Below, one piece after another: positions 8,770 through 17,416 of a DNA stretch of 64,000 bases. Source of the stretch: JADCRZ01 sp037718865 (GTDB lineage: Bacteria; Bacteroidota; Bacteroidia; Chitinophagales; Chitinophagaceae). The notes beneath the pieces are model-generated. The model saw nothing but the letters and a program-made list of their open reading frames with translations. It was not told the origin of the DNA and made no database searches. Every line of letters begins with the position of its first letter. Within the stretch, counting starts at the first letter, position 1. The position numbers were made by a program, and so were the translations under genes. Location of the stretch: the NCBI GenBank assembly GCA_037718865.1, contig JBBJMP010000001.1, positions 62,001 to 126,000 on the forward strand. The letters are read 5' to 3'.

Positions 8770-11292
8770 CTATTTCTCCAGCTGCAATTGCATGCGTTTC
8801 ACCCGTTCTTCCAGTTTTTCAGATGACATGTTCTCACGCATGCTATCCACTTTGATGGGAAAGCAAAAAGGGGTCAGTCTCTGCGGGAACGTGATAACGA
8901 TATTTCCCTGCTGGATACGTTGCAGCATGTTGCGTAACCTTTCTTCCTCCATCTGCTGTTCCATCACTTCGTTATACGCCTGGCGCAGTAAAAGATTGTG
9001 TGATTCATATTCGCTGAATACTTTAAATATGAGGGAGGCTGAAGATTGCAGATGTCGGGCTTTTTTGTGTTCACCAGGAAAACCCTGGAAGATCAGTCCC
9101 CCGATCACTGCGATGTCCCTGAACTTTCGCTTGGCCATTTCACCGGCATTCACACTTCGCTGAATATCGTTCATCAAATCCACATCGCTGAATAAGTCGT
9201 ACACATTGGTATCATCTACGGGGATGGGCTTGTCGCTCAACAGTTCAAAGCCATAATCATTCATGGCAAAAGAAAATGTTATCGGTGTTATCCGGCTGAT
9301 ACGGTAAGCCAGCACTGCAGCCATTGCCTCATGCACCAGTCTGCCTTCAAACGGATAAACAAAAAGATGAAAGCCATCTCTTGTTTCGATCTGCTCAATG
9401 AGCAATTCCTGTTCGCGGGGAATATGAGACAGGGCTTCCTGAAGCGCAAAAAGTGGTTTCAATACGCTTAATTCAATATCCATTTCCTTTCTGCTGGTTT
9501 CTTCCGGCATGCCGGCATTGATCATGATACTTGCTTCAGTAATTTTTTTCCGGAGCATAAATCCCAGGTTGGCAGACAGGGGCATGCGCCCCCCGTTCCA
9601 GCTGGGAATGTTTGACTTTGTGGATGAAGACTTTCTCACGAGCACGGTCATGTCTTTGATCATAATAAATTCGAGTACCCGGCCCGCCAGGGTAAACACA
9701 TCTCCGGCATTCAAACGCGAAATAAAATATTCCTCTATCAGGCCTATAAATCCACCGGAGATAAATTTGACTTTCAGCATGGAATCACTGACAATAGTAC
9801 CAATATGCATGCGATGACGCATAGCAATGCGGCGGCCGTTGATCTTGTATAAACCGTCCAGCACCTCCACTTTTTTATACTCATCATACTGCTGCAGCGC
9901 CGCTCCTCCCGAGGAAATAAAATACAGGATCTCCTGCCATTCAATTTTGGTAAGATCCTGGTAACAATAGGTGCACTGCACCTCCTTAAAGATCCGGTCG
10001 GGATAAAAACCATCAGAAATGGCAAGGGTGCACAGGAATTGGATCAATACGTCGAAACACAATAGCCTGGGCTCACGGCTTTCTATAAACGATTTTTTTA
10101 TGGCCGACTTTAGTGCAGCTGCCTCTACCAGTTCAAGAGAATGTGTGGGAAGAAAATAAATTTTACTGATGGCATCCGGTTGATGGCCGCTTCTTCCCGC
10201 GCGTTGCAGAAAGCGGGCGACACCTTTTGGCGACCCCACCTGGATCACCGTTTCAACCGGCCTGAAATCTACACCAAGGTCAAGACTTGCTGTACAGACC
10301 ACCGCTTTCAGCCGGCCATCATGCAAGGCATCCTCTACCCATAAACGCAATTCCTGCCCTATGCTTCCATGGTGCAGCGCTATGGCTCCGGCAAGGTCAG
10401 GACTAGCCGTTAACAAGGCCTGGTACCACCGCTCACTCATTCCCCGCGTATTGATAAAGATCAGCGTCGTTTTACTTGATTCAATGATGGGGATCACTTT
10501 ATCTACAAGTGAAAGGCCGAGGTGGCCTGCCCAGGGATATCTTTCAATTTCATCAGGAAATATCGACTCAACCTCTATCGGCTTGTTGATGATTGCTTTT
10601 ACAATTACCCCTTCTTTAGCCCTTGTACTCAGTAGTACTTCCATAGCCTGATCGAGGTTCCCAATAGTAGCGCTTATGCCCCATATTTGCAATCGGGAGT
10701 CGGGAGTCGGTAAGGAGTCGGGACTCTTCACTCCCGCTATTCTGCAGATCGCCAGTTCAACCTGTACCCCCCGCTTACTTCCCAACAGTTCATGCCATTC
10801 ATCAACCGCAATTATTTGAAGTGATTTAAAGATTTCGGAATATCCTTTTTGCGCCAGGAACAGATGAAGGCTCTCAGGCGTGATGATCAGCACTTCCGGC
10901 ATGCGGCGTTTCTGTTTCTGCCTTTCACTGATTTCCGTATCACCGTTCCGAATGCCACATTTCCAACTCAGGTTCAATTGCGAAATCACTTCTTCCATGG
11001 CACGGCCTATGTCTTTGGCCAGCGCACGTAATGGTGTTATCCATAAGAGCTGAAGGCCATTTCTTTCTTTTGATGTATAATTATTAGGATGCTTATTGAT
11101 AAAGTCAATAACCGCCCCAAGGAAAACAGCGAAAGTTTTACCACAACCGGTAGGAGCGTTTACAAGTCCCGATAGGCCGTTAATGATATGCTGCCAGCTT
11201 TCTTCCTGAAAAAGAAATGGATGCTGGCCTTTTGTTGCAAGCCAGTCTGCAATTACAGCATATCCTTTGGTAGATTTGAGTTCGGAAGTCAA
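8770..11292 (-). CDS. Ligase-associated DNA damage response DEXH-box helicase (Lhr family)
   Basis: SF2 helicase of about 840 residues. Walker A APTGCGKT is at 46-53, motif II DEWH at 164-167, motif III SAT at 207-209, then LHHGS and the motif VI region QRAGRSGHQ. A winged-helix/Lhr C-terminal extension follows. Two oddities are seen. First, no ATG lies in frame near the N terminus: the frame opens after a stop (11296-11298) and the first usable start is TTG at 11292, right at the edge of a family A repeat. Second, residues about 187-200 (GVKSPDSLPTPDSR) are encoded by a family D short repeat (10690-10737), an insertion just before the LQIWGISAT motif. The frame is intact. It is followed by pdeM. 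Confidence 0.93.
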   Translation of the reverse strand: MTSELKSTKGYAVIADWLATKGQHPFLFQEESWQHIINGLSGLVNAPTGCGKTFAVFLGAVIDFINKHPNNYTSKERNGLQLLWITPLRALAKDIGRAMEEVISQLNLSWKCGIRNGDTEISERQKQKRRMPEVLIITPESLHLFLAQKGYSEIFKSLQIIAVDEWHELLGSKRGVQVELAICRIAGVKSPDSLPTPDSRLQIWGISATIGNLDQAMEVLLSTRAKEGVIVKAIINKPIEVESIFPDEIERYPWAGHLGLSLVDKVIPIIESSKTTLIFINTRGMSERWYQALLTASPDLAGAIALHHGSIGQELRLWVEDALHDGRLKAVVCTASLDLGVDFRPVETVIQVGSPKGVARFLQRAGRSGHQPDAISKIYFLPTHSLELVEAAALKSAIKKSFIESREPRLLCFDVLIQFLCTLAISDGFYPDRIFKEVQCTYCYQDLTKIEWQEILYFISSGGAALQQYDEYKKVEVLDGLYKINGRRIAMRHRMHIGTIVSDSMLKVKFISGGFIGLIEEYFISRLNAGDVFTLAGRVLEFIMIKDMTVLVRKSSSTKSNIPSWNGGRMPLSANLGFMLRKKITEASIMINAGMPEETSRKEMDIELSVLKPLFALQEALSHIPREQELLIEQIETRDGFHLFVYPFEGRLVHEAMAAVLAYRISRITPITFSFAMNDYGFELLSDKPIPVDDTNVYDLFSDVDLMNDIQRSVNAGEMAKRKFRDIAVIGGLIFQGFPGEHKKARHLQSSASLIFKVFSEYESHNLLLRQAYNEVMEQQMEEERLRNMLQRIQQGNIVITFPQRLTPFCFPIKVDSMRENMSSEKLEERVKRMQLQLEK
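10690..10737. repeat. Family D short repeat (GGGAGTCGGGAGTCGG) inside the helicase gene
   Basis: Units GGGAGTC, GGGAGTC, GGTAAGGAGTC and GGGACTC, plus an inverted GAGTC/GACTC pairing, lie wholly within the helicase coding region. They are translated in frame as a Pro/Ser/Asp-rich linker. A related run occurs between genes at 60753-60781. Confidence 0.8.
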
Positions 11293-11323
11293 AGTTCAAG
11301 GTTCAAAAGTTCAAGGTTCAGGG
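11281..11323. repeat. Family A repeat at the helicase 5' end
   Basis: Units AGTTCAA, GGTTCAA, AAGTTCAA and GGTTCAGGG overlap the presumed TTG start (11292) and leader of the helicase gene. Confidence 0.8.
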
Positions 11324-11379
11324 AAAAGACGTTCATTATTAACGTTCATACCTATCAGATGTTTAACTGACCCAAGATC

Positions 11380-11424
11380 ACCTCTTACATTTCCTCCTCC
11401 GCACATCCGCAAAGTCGCACATTA
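11380..11424. repeat. Family B repeat beginning at the lolD stop codon
   Basis: On the minus strand the lolD stop TAA (11422-11424) is the first base triplet of TAATGTGCGACTTTGCGGAT and further GTGCG units. The same arrangement is seen at the rfbB stop (59614-59616). Confidence 0.75.
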
Positions 11425-12075
11425 AACGATCATCTTACCGTCTTTCATATGAAGCACCCGGTCGCTCATTTTAGACAATTCTTCGTTATGCGTAACAATA
11501 AGAAAGGTTTGATTGAATTGTGCCCGGAGATCAAAAAATAGTTCATGCAGTTCACGAGCGTTCGCAGAATCAAGGTTTCCGGTAGGCTCGTCGGCAAAAA
11601 TAATCTTAGGACTATTAATCAGGGCTCTGGCCACAGCTACTCTTTGCTGTTCACCTCCGGACAGTTCCTGGGGTTTATTATTCAACCGGCTACCTAGGCC
11701 CAGGGACTGCAAAAGACCCGTTGCACGCTCCGCAACCTCTTTTCTTGTTCTTCCGGCAATCCAGCCGGGAATACAGGCATTCTCCAATGCCGTGAATTCC
11801 GGTAACAGATGGTGAAACTGGAAAACAAAGCCCATATTGGCATTACGGAACGCAGCCAGTTTTTTGCCCTTTAAAGAACCCAGCCTGGTACCGTTTAAGT
11901 CAATATTCCCGGTATCTGCACTGTCAAGCGTACCAACAATGTGCAGCAAGGTACTTTTCCCTGCTCCGGAAGATCCGACAATGCTTACAATTTCACCCTG
12001 CCGGATATCCAGATCCACTCCTTTCAATACCATCAGGTTGCCATAGGCTTTATGAATGTTCCGGGCGCTTAACAT
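11422..12075 (-). CDS. lolD: ABC transporter ATP-binding protein, LolD type
   Basis: ATPase of the LolD/MacB class; in Gram-negatives LolD powers lipoprotein extraction from the inner membrane with LolC/E. 217 residues. Walker A GSSGAGKST is at about 33-41, Q-loop FQFHHLLPEF, signature LSGGEQQRVAVARAL, Walker B KIIFADEPTGNLDS, and the H-loop VTHNEE. No permease is next to it, which is common for lolD in Bacteroidota, so its partner is encoded elsewhere. MacB-like or FtsE-like alternatives cannot be excluded. A (C/T)TGGCA-N6-TTNA element lies upstream at 12124-12139. Confidence 0.88.
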   Translation of the reverse strand: MLSARNIHKAYGNLMVLKGVDLDIRQGEIVSIVGSSGAGKSTLLHIVGTLDSADTGNIDLNGTRLGSLKGKKLAAFRNANMGFVFQFHHLLPEFTALENACIPGWIAGRTRKEVAERATGLLQSLGLGSRLNNKPQELSGGEQQRVAVARALINSPKIIFADEPTGNLDSANARELHELFFDLRAQFNQTFLIVTHNEELSKMSDRVLHMKDGKMIV

Positions 12076-12123
12076 GTAAATATAAATATTGCGATACGAA
12101 CGTACCGATTTTACCGTTACTGA

Positions 12124-12139
12124 TTAAAAATAATGCCAA
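12124..12139 (-). promoter_or_regulatory. TTGGCA-N6-TTAA element upstream of lolD
   Basis: Minus strand: TTGGCA at 12139-12134, six bases, then TTAA at 12127-12124. If used like a -24/-12 promoter, the leader would be about 37 bases. It is one of eight such elements in the window and lies outside the stress island, so its membership is less certain. Confidence 0.3.
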
Positions 12140-12318
12140 TGCCTGCAGAGGGCATAATGTTTGAAAGTTAAATGTCGCCTTATGTTTGGTGGTTTCGTTT
12201 TAACAGCTACATTTGCGGAAAAATTAGGGAGGATAATTAAAGTAAATACCGAATGAAACAAAACCTATATATAAGAAAGCGTTTAAATCATTTTTTCTAA
12301 AAATTAAAGAGAATAAAG

Positions 12319-12540
12319 ATGTTTTGGACACTCGAACTAGCATCCTATCTGGAAGACGCACCCTGGCCTGCTACAAAAGATGAATTAATTGATTACGCTA
12401 TCCGTAGCGGTGCACCCATTGAGGTAGTTGAGAATTTGCAGGAGCTGGAAGATGAAGGCGAGATCTATGAAGGTATAGATGATATATGGCCCGACTACCC
12501 ATCACAGGAAGACTTCTTTTTTAATGAAGATGAATACTAA
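12319..12540 (+). CDS. DUF2795-like small acidic protein
   Basis: 73 residues, strongly acidic (MFWTLELASYLEDAPWPATK at the start, FFFNEDEY at the end). The whole protein matches, by memory, a highly conserved Bacteroidota protein annotated as DUF2795, with the motif WPATKDELIDYAIRSGAP and a helix of ENLQELEDEGE. The function is unknown. It is a single gene with its own strong terminator 25 bases downstream. Confidence 0.85.
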   Translation: MFWTLELASYLEDAPWPATKDELIDYAIRSGAPIEVVENLQELEDEGEIYEGIDDIWPDYPSQEDFFFNEDEY

Positions 12541-12564
12541 ATTTTAGCCAGGTACCAAATAGCT

Positions 12565-12592
12565 AAGCCATTCAAATCAGGATGGCTTTTTT
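12565..12592 (+). terminator. Rho-independent terminator after the DUF2795-like gene
   Basis: Nine-base-pair stem AAGCCATTC/GGATGGCTT (one G:U pair), loop AAATCA, followed by a T run. Confidence 0.85.
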
Positions 12593-12618
12593 GTTTAAAG
12601 CATCGCCATAATCAGCTT

Positions 12619-12650
12619 AACCACCCCGGTTTGCTTCGCAAGCCTGCCCC
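12619..12650. repeat. Half copy of repeat family E, abutting the fabI stop
   Basis: AACCACCCCG followed by a small hairpin GGTTTGC-TTC-GCAAGCC and TGCCCCTC. This matches one arm of the large hairpin at 38020-38120 (same AACCACCCCG lead, a small hairpin, then CTGCTCCTC). Confidence 0.6.
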
Positions 12651-13463
12651 TCACTTCTCCATCTGCTCTATGACCTGTTGGGTAACTCCTGTGAAAGAAA
12701 AGCCGCCATCATGAAAAAGGTTTTGCATGGTAACCATTTTGGTGAGATCGCTGAAAAGGGTCACGATATAATCTGCACACTGGTCAGCATCAGCATTACC
12801 CAAAGGGCTCATCTTTTCAGCATAACTGATAAATCCGTCGAAACCTTTGACACCGCTGCCGGCGGTAGTACGTGTTGGTGATTGTGAGATCGTGTTCACC
12901 CGCACTTTGTTCCTGATGCCATAGTGATATCCGAAACTCCGCGTAACACTTTCCAGTAATGCTTTTGCATCGGCCATTTCATTATAATCAGGAAACACAC
13001 GCTGTGCAGCAATATAAGTAAGGGCTACCACACTCCCCCACTCGTTGATAGCATCCAAATCCCAGGCCGTACGCAATACCCTGTGAAGGCTCATCGCCGA
13101 TATATCCATGGATTTCTGGTTGAAGGCATAATCAATTCCGGTGTAATGTTTACCCTTGCGAACATTCAGGCTCATCCCGATGGAATGCAGCACAAAATCT
13201 ATCTTTCCGTCAAAATGTTTCATTGACTCTTCAAACAACTTCTTCAGGTCATCCATGTTAGTTACATCGGCGCCGATGACAGGAGCTTTTACCGCTTCCG
13301 CCAGTTTGTTGATCTCTCCCATCCGTAATGCTACCGGTGCATTGGATAATACCAATTGTGCACCCTCTTCAAAACAGTGCAAAGCTGTTTTCCAGGCGAT
13401 CGATTTTTCATCCAGAGCGCCAAAAATGATTCCTTTTTTTCCTTTAAGTAAATTGTACGCCAT
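12651..13463 (-). CDS. fabI: Enoyl-[acyl-carrier-protein] reductase (NADH), FabI
   Basis: Last step of each round of type II fatty acid synthesis: reduces trans-2-enoyl-ACP with NADH in the cytoplasm. 270 residues. Rossmann start KKGIIFGALDEKSIAWK (the divergent FabI glycine loop), SIGMS motif, and the catalytic Tyr-x6-Lys pair in DYNEMADAKALLES. TRTTAGSGVKGF forms the substrate-binding loop. It is monocistronic, and its stop abuts a family E repeat half. Confidence 0.96.
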   Translation of the reverse strand: MAYNLLKGKKGIIFGALDEKSIAWKTALHCFEEGAQLVLSNAPVALRMGEINKLAEAVKAPVIGADVTNMDDLKKLFEESMKHFDGKIDFVLHSIGMSLNVRKGKHYTGIDYAFNQKSMDISAMSLHRVLRTAWDLDAINEWGSVVALTYIAAQRVFPDYNEMADAKALLESVTRSFGYHYGIRNKVRVNTISQSPTRTTAGSGVKGFDGFISYAEKMSPLGNADADQCADYIVTLFSDLTKMVTMQNLFHDGGFSFTGVTQQVIEQMEK

Positions 13464-13553
13464 AAAGACTTTTAGAATTAGTATAGAATGACCCGATAAA
13501 CAAGCTCACGCCGTAAAAGTAAGCATAAATACAACCGGGAGTGGCCTGACAGG

Positions 13554-15212
13554 TTATTTCATTACCATCTCACGGGCGTTTTCTAATGCAGCAGCCGTGG
13601 GCTTTTCTCCGCTTAACATCTGGGCAATGATAGTAATACGCTCATCTTTCGGTAATAACCTGATGCTGGTTTTCACACCACCACCCACAATCTGTTTATA
13701 CACGTAAAAATGAGCATCCGCCTTTCCGGCAATCTGCGGTTGGTGAGTAATGCAGATGATCTGACGGCTGTCAGAAAGCGCTTTCATAATAAAACCCACC
13801 TGACGGGCAGCTTCCCCTGAAATGCCTGTATCAATTTCATCAAATATCATTGTGGGCAGATTGACAGATTGGGCTACAAGCGATTTTATGCATAACATTA
13901 AACGACTCAGCTCGCCTCCACTGGCAACTTTACGAATGGATGAATACTGACCACTCCTGTTGGCATCAAATAAAAATTCAATATTGTCGCTGCCATATAA
14001 TTGCAGCGACGCAAGCGGCTGAATCTCCACTTTAAGTCTTGCATTAGGCATACCAACCTGTGCAAGCAGTGCATTTACTTTTCCCTCCAGTGGTTTCGCG
14101 TGTTTATGCCGGCTAATGGAAATGCGCCCGGACTGTTCAGTAGCTTCCCTTACCAACCGTTCCAGTTCTTTTTCTTTCACACTTATGGTTTCATCTATGT
14201 TTAAGACAGCCTGCAATTTTTCTTTAAGCTGTTCCTGAATGGCAAGCAGTTCGTGTGTCGTTTGAACGCCGTGTTTTTTTAAGAGTTTGTATCCTGAAGA
14301 TAATCTTTCATTAATCTGCTCGATGCGCTGCTGGTCGAACTGAACGTGGCTGTTAAGCCGTTCGATCTCATCGGCAATATCCTGTAATTCAATTTGGGCC
14401 GATTGAATTCGTGTTATAACAGGTGGCAATTCCGGATGGTAATCTGAAAAGGACTGTAACTGATTGCCCAGCACCTTCAATTGCTGAACGATGGGTTCTT
14501 CCGTTTCATGTAATGCAAAAAAGGCCTTTGTTAATGCGGCTTTAATACCTTCTGCATTATCCAGCATTTTCAGTTCCGCATCGAGTTCTTCCAATTCATT
14601 TTCCTTGTAACCAGCTTCTTCCAATTCGTTATATAAAAACTGGTTGTAATCAAAAGTTGCATTGAACTGGCTTTTTTGCAGCTGAAGGACGGCTATCGAT
14701 TTTTTTACTGTCTGCAATTGCCTGAAGATAGCCTGGTAATTTGAGAGCCATTCGGCATTGCCGGCCATGGCGTCCACTACTTCCCGCTGGAATTCGCTCT
14801 GCGCCATTTCTGCCGTGTCAAATTGCCGGTGCAGATCGATCAATGACGAGCTTAGCTGTTGCAGTTGGTTGAGATTGACCGGCGTATCATTTATAAAGGC
14901 CCGTGATTTTCCATTTGATCCTATTTCACGGCGAATCACCAATTCGTCATCAGGGTCCAGGTCGTTATCTTTTAAGAACTGCTGTACCTGTATTATGTCG
15001 TCCACCTTAAAACTTCCCTCCACAAAACATTTCCTGTCACGGCTTAACAACACAGTCGTATCGGCCCTGTCACCCAATACCAGGCTTAATGCACCCATAA
15101 GAATGGATTTTCCCGCACCCGTTTCGCCTGTAATAATATTCAGCTTGCCGGAAAAGTCAATAGTGATCTCATCAATGATGGCGTAATTCTGAATATGAAG
15201 TTGCTGAAGCAT
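13554..15212 (-). CDS. recN: DNA repair protein RecN
   Basis: SMC-like ATPase acting in double-strand break repair. 552 residues: Walker A GETGAGKS at 29-36, long coiled coils (about 150-350), ABC signature ASGGELSRLMLCIKSL, Walker B MIFDEIDTGISG and ITHQPQIAGKADAHF near the C terminus. Length and motif order are normal. It lies downstream of the zinc-ribbon gene, separated by a terminator and a perfect inverted repeat (15292-15320) that may sit in its promoter region. Confidence 0.96.
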   Translation of the reverse strand: MLQQLHIQNYAIIDEITIDFSGKLNIITGETGAGKSILMGALSLVLGDRADTTVLLSRDRKCFVEGSFKVDDIIQVQQFLKDNDLDPDDELVIRREIGSNGKSRAFINDTPVNLNQLQQLSSSLIDLHRQFDTAEMAQSEFQREVVDAMAGNAEWLSNYQAIFRQLQTVKKSIAVLQLQKSQFNATFDYNQFLYNELEEAGYKENELEELDAELKMLDNAEGIKAALTKAFFALHETEEPIVQQLKVLGNQLQSFSDYHPELPPVITRIQSAQIELQDIADEIERLNSHVQFDQQRIEQINERLSSGYKLLKKHGVQTTHELLAIQEQLKEKLQAVLNIDETISVKEKELERLVREATEQSGRISISRHKHAKPLEGKVNALLAQVGMPNARLKVEIQPLASLQLYGSDNIEFLFDANRSGQYSSIRKVASGGELSRLMLCIKSLVAQSVNLPTMIFDEIDTGISGEAARQVGFIMKALSDSRQIICITHQPQIAGKADAHFYVYKQIVGGGVKTSIRLLPKDERITIIAQMLSGEKPTAAALENAREMVMK

Positions 15213-15291
15213 ACAGGTCAGATTGCAGAAAGCAAATTAGCCAATATGATGGTACAAACGATCCCTGTCATAGAAATTTTTTGTGATGCCA

Positions 15292-15320
15292 GATCACTTA
15301 AGTAGATGCGTAAGTGATCA
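15292..15320. promoter_or_regulatory. Perfect inverted repeat upstream of recN
   Basis: GATCACTTA (15292-15300) and TAAGTGATC (15312-15320) with an 11-base spacer, 80-108 bases upstream of the recN start. It could be an operator or a second hairpin; there is no T run on the minus side. Confidence 0.4.
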
Positions 15321-15331
15321 ATCCGTTTACA

Positions 15332-15357
15332 AAAAAAGCGTTCCACAGAACGCTTTC
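15332..15357 (-). terminator. Rho-independent terminator of the nif3/zinc-ribbon operon
   Basis: Minus strand: perfect nine-base stem AAAGCGTTC/GAACGCTTT with loop TGTG, followed by Ts. It begins 26 bases after the zinc-ribbon gene's stop. Confidence 0.85.
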
Positions 15358-15382
15358 CTGAAATAATTTTTGACTGCCGTCG

Positions 15383-16138
15383 TTACTTCACGTCTACCCC
15401 ATCACTTAATTCCGTATCAATAAGTATGCGGCCACAGTTTTCACATATGATAATTTTCTTGCGCTGCTTGATCTCGCTTTGCTTTTGAGGGGGAATAGCA
15501 TTAAAGCAACCACCGCAGGCATCCCTGACTACCGGTACAACACCCAGGCCGTTACGGTAATTTTTCCGGATACGATCATAAGAAAGCAACAATCTTTCAT
15601 CCACTTTTTCACGTGCATCTGTTGACAGCTTGTTAAAATGTTTTTCTTCTTTTTCGGTTGCACCAATAATTTTTTCAAGCTCATCTTTCTTTCCTTTGAG
15701 CACTGTTTCTTTTGCACCTACATTTTTTTTCGCTTTTTCAAGCAACACGGCTTTTTCCGCTATCTCCTCACTGGCATCCTTAATGTGTTTTTCCGCAAGC
15801 TTGATCTCAAGCTGCTGCATTTCTATTTCTTTGTTAATGGCCTCGAACTCCCGGTTGTTTTTGACGTTAGTACTTTGCTTTTCGTATTTTTTGATCAGTG
15901 CTTCAGATTCTTTGATGGCTTCCTTTTTCTGCTCGGTAAACTCTTTAATGCCATTGATCTCCTCCTCTATTCTTGTTTGCCTCGCATTTAATCCCTGGAT
16001 CTCATCTTCCAGATCACTTACTTCCATAGGAAGTTCGCCTTTTAGAATTTGTATCTCATCTAGTTTTGATTCAATTTTTTGAAGTGTAACCAGGGCAGTT
16101 AATTTTTCCTCAACAGAAAAGTCTTTTACGTTAGGCAT
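15383..16138 (-). CDS. Coiled-coil zinc-ribbon protein (CdsZ/C4-type, formerly DUF164)
   Basis: 251 residues from the ATG at 16138 (MPNVKDFSVEEKL); an upstream ATG at 16156 is possible but adds only a few unconserved residues. A long antiparallel coiled coil (about 20-190) rich in Glu/Lys is followed by a C-terminal zinc ribbon with CGGC and CENC pairs. The family is proposed to bind nucleic acid or act in ribosome-related processes; the role here is uncertain. It lies just downstream of nif3, a conserved pairing in many bacteria. Confidence 0.85.
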   Translation of the reverse strand: MPNVKDFSVEEKLTALVTLQKIESKLDEIQILKGELPMEVSDLEDEIQGLNARQTRIEEEINGIKEFTEQKKEAIKESEALIKKYEKQSTNVKNNREFEAINKEIEMQQLEIKLAEKHIKDASEEIAEKAVLLEKAKKNVGAKETVLKGKKDELEKIIGATEKEEKHFNKLSTDAREKVDERLLLSYDRIRKNYRNGLGVVPVVRDACGGCFNAIPPQKQSEIKQRKKIIICENCGRILIDTELSDGVDVK

Positions 16139-16188
16139 GGTATATAATATTTGCAATAATTCCGGGTGTATTAATTTACAACCCAGAC

Positions 16189-17289
16189 TTAACCCAGAAA
16201 GTAATTAACCGGATTGGTATTACATTCCGTTTTAAGGAGTGCAAAGGTAGGAAATTTTGCGTTCAAAACCTCATGGATAAGGTCAATCGTAAACTGCTCG
16301 CTTTCATAGTGCCCGATATCTGCAATCACCATCCGGCCATTGGCGTCAAAGAAGGTATGGTACCTTAGGTCGGCTGTAATGAACACGTCTGCCTGTAATG
16401 CTAACGCTCTGGAAAGGAGAAGACTTCCCGACCCGCCGCATACTGCTATCCGTTTGACCTGTTTAGATAATAGTGGGGTATGCCGAATCACCTGAAGCCT
16501 GAAACGGTCCTTTAGCAGCTGCAGGAATGCAGGTTCATTCATGGGTTGCTCTAATTCTCCAATCAAACCGGCGCCCAGGCCCTGATATTCGTTTGCCAGT
16601 TCAATGACATCAAATGCCACTTCCTCATATGGGTGCGCTTTTATCAATGCTTCAATTAATTTTTTTTCAAGATGTGCAGGAAAGACGACCTCAAGCCGCA
16701 GCTCTTTTTCATAATGTCTTTGCCCTTCTTTACCTGCAAAAGGATGAGTGCCTGCTCCTGCCTTAAAACTTCCAACACCTTCAACGCTGAAACTGCATTC
16801 ACTGTAATTGCCTATCTGGCCGCCTCCTGCTATAAAAATGGCATTACTTACCTGTTCGGCATGCGTCACCGGTATAAAAGCATATATTTTTTTTAAGGCT
16901 CCAGCTTTTGGCTGCATAATAAAACGGTGCTGTAATCCAAGAAGATCGGCTATCCTGCCGTTAACGCCTGCTTTGACGTTATCGAGGTTAGTATGGATCG
17001 CATAGATCGCAATATCATTCTTGATGGCTGTAATCAGCGCCTGCTCAATATAATTTTTTCCGTTTAGCTTTTTAAGGGAGCTGAATAAGATAGGGTGATG
17101 GGCCACAACCAGGTTGCAGTTCTTGTGTATCGCTTCCCTGACAACGGCTTCCGTGGCATCCAGACTTATTAAAACGCCACTGCACAACCAGTCGTCGGCA
17201 CCGGTGATCAGGCCGGTATTATCATATGTTTCCTGGTAGGATGGGGGTGCTATGTCTTCGAGATGTTCGATGATATTCTTTATAAGCAT
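16189..17289 (-). CDS. Nif3-like dinuclear metal centre protein (DUF34/YqfO type)
   Basis: 366 residues. The metal-binding motifs are VVAHHPILF (about 61-69), HTNLDN (about 97-102) and the C-terminal GHYESEQF. The central insertion domain (about 130-235, with HPYEEVAFDV) makes it the long YqfO-like form. The family forms toroidal hexamers; a GTP cyclohydrolase I type 2 assignment is common in databases but poorly supported. First gene of a two-gene operon with the zinc-ribbon protein, closed by the terminator at 15332-15357. Confidence 0.9.
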   Translation of the reverse strand: MLIKNIIEHLEDIAPPSYQETYDNTGLITGADDWLCSGVLISLDATEAVVREAIHKNCNLVVAHHPILFSSLKKLNGKNYIEQALITAIKNDIAIYAIHTNLDNVKAGVNGRIADLLGLQHRFIMQPKAGALKKIYAFIPVTHAEQVSNAIFIAGGGQIGNYSECSFSVEGVGSFKAGAGTHPFAGKEGQRHYEKELRLEVVFPAHLEKKLIEALIKAHPYEEVAFDVIELANEYQGLGAGLIGELEQPMNEPAFLQLLKDRFRLQVIRHTPLLSKQVKRIAVCGGSGSLLLSRALALQADVFITADLRYHTFFDANGRMVIADIGHYESEQFTIDLIHEVLNAKFPTFALLKTECNTNPVNYFLG

Positions 17290-17416
17290 ATATTGGTGTC
17301 TTATTCAAAAATATTTAAAACCAGCTTCATTAACCTGAGAAAATAATCATTAACACATACCGTATCAAAAATGACCTCCCGGGCATTCTTTTGTACGGAA
17401 ACCGCTTCACTTTATT

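Noticed and set aside
15630..16082. 150-codon plus-strand frame rich in Ser/Phe
   Set aside because: It mirrors the Glu/Lys coiled coil of the zinc-ribbon protein on the opposite strand (GAA/AAA read as TTC/TTT), so it is a shadow frame.
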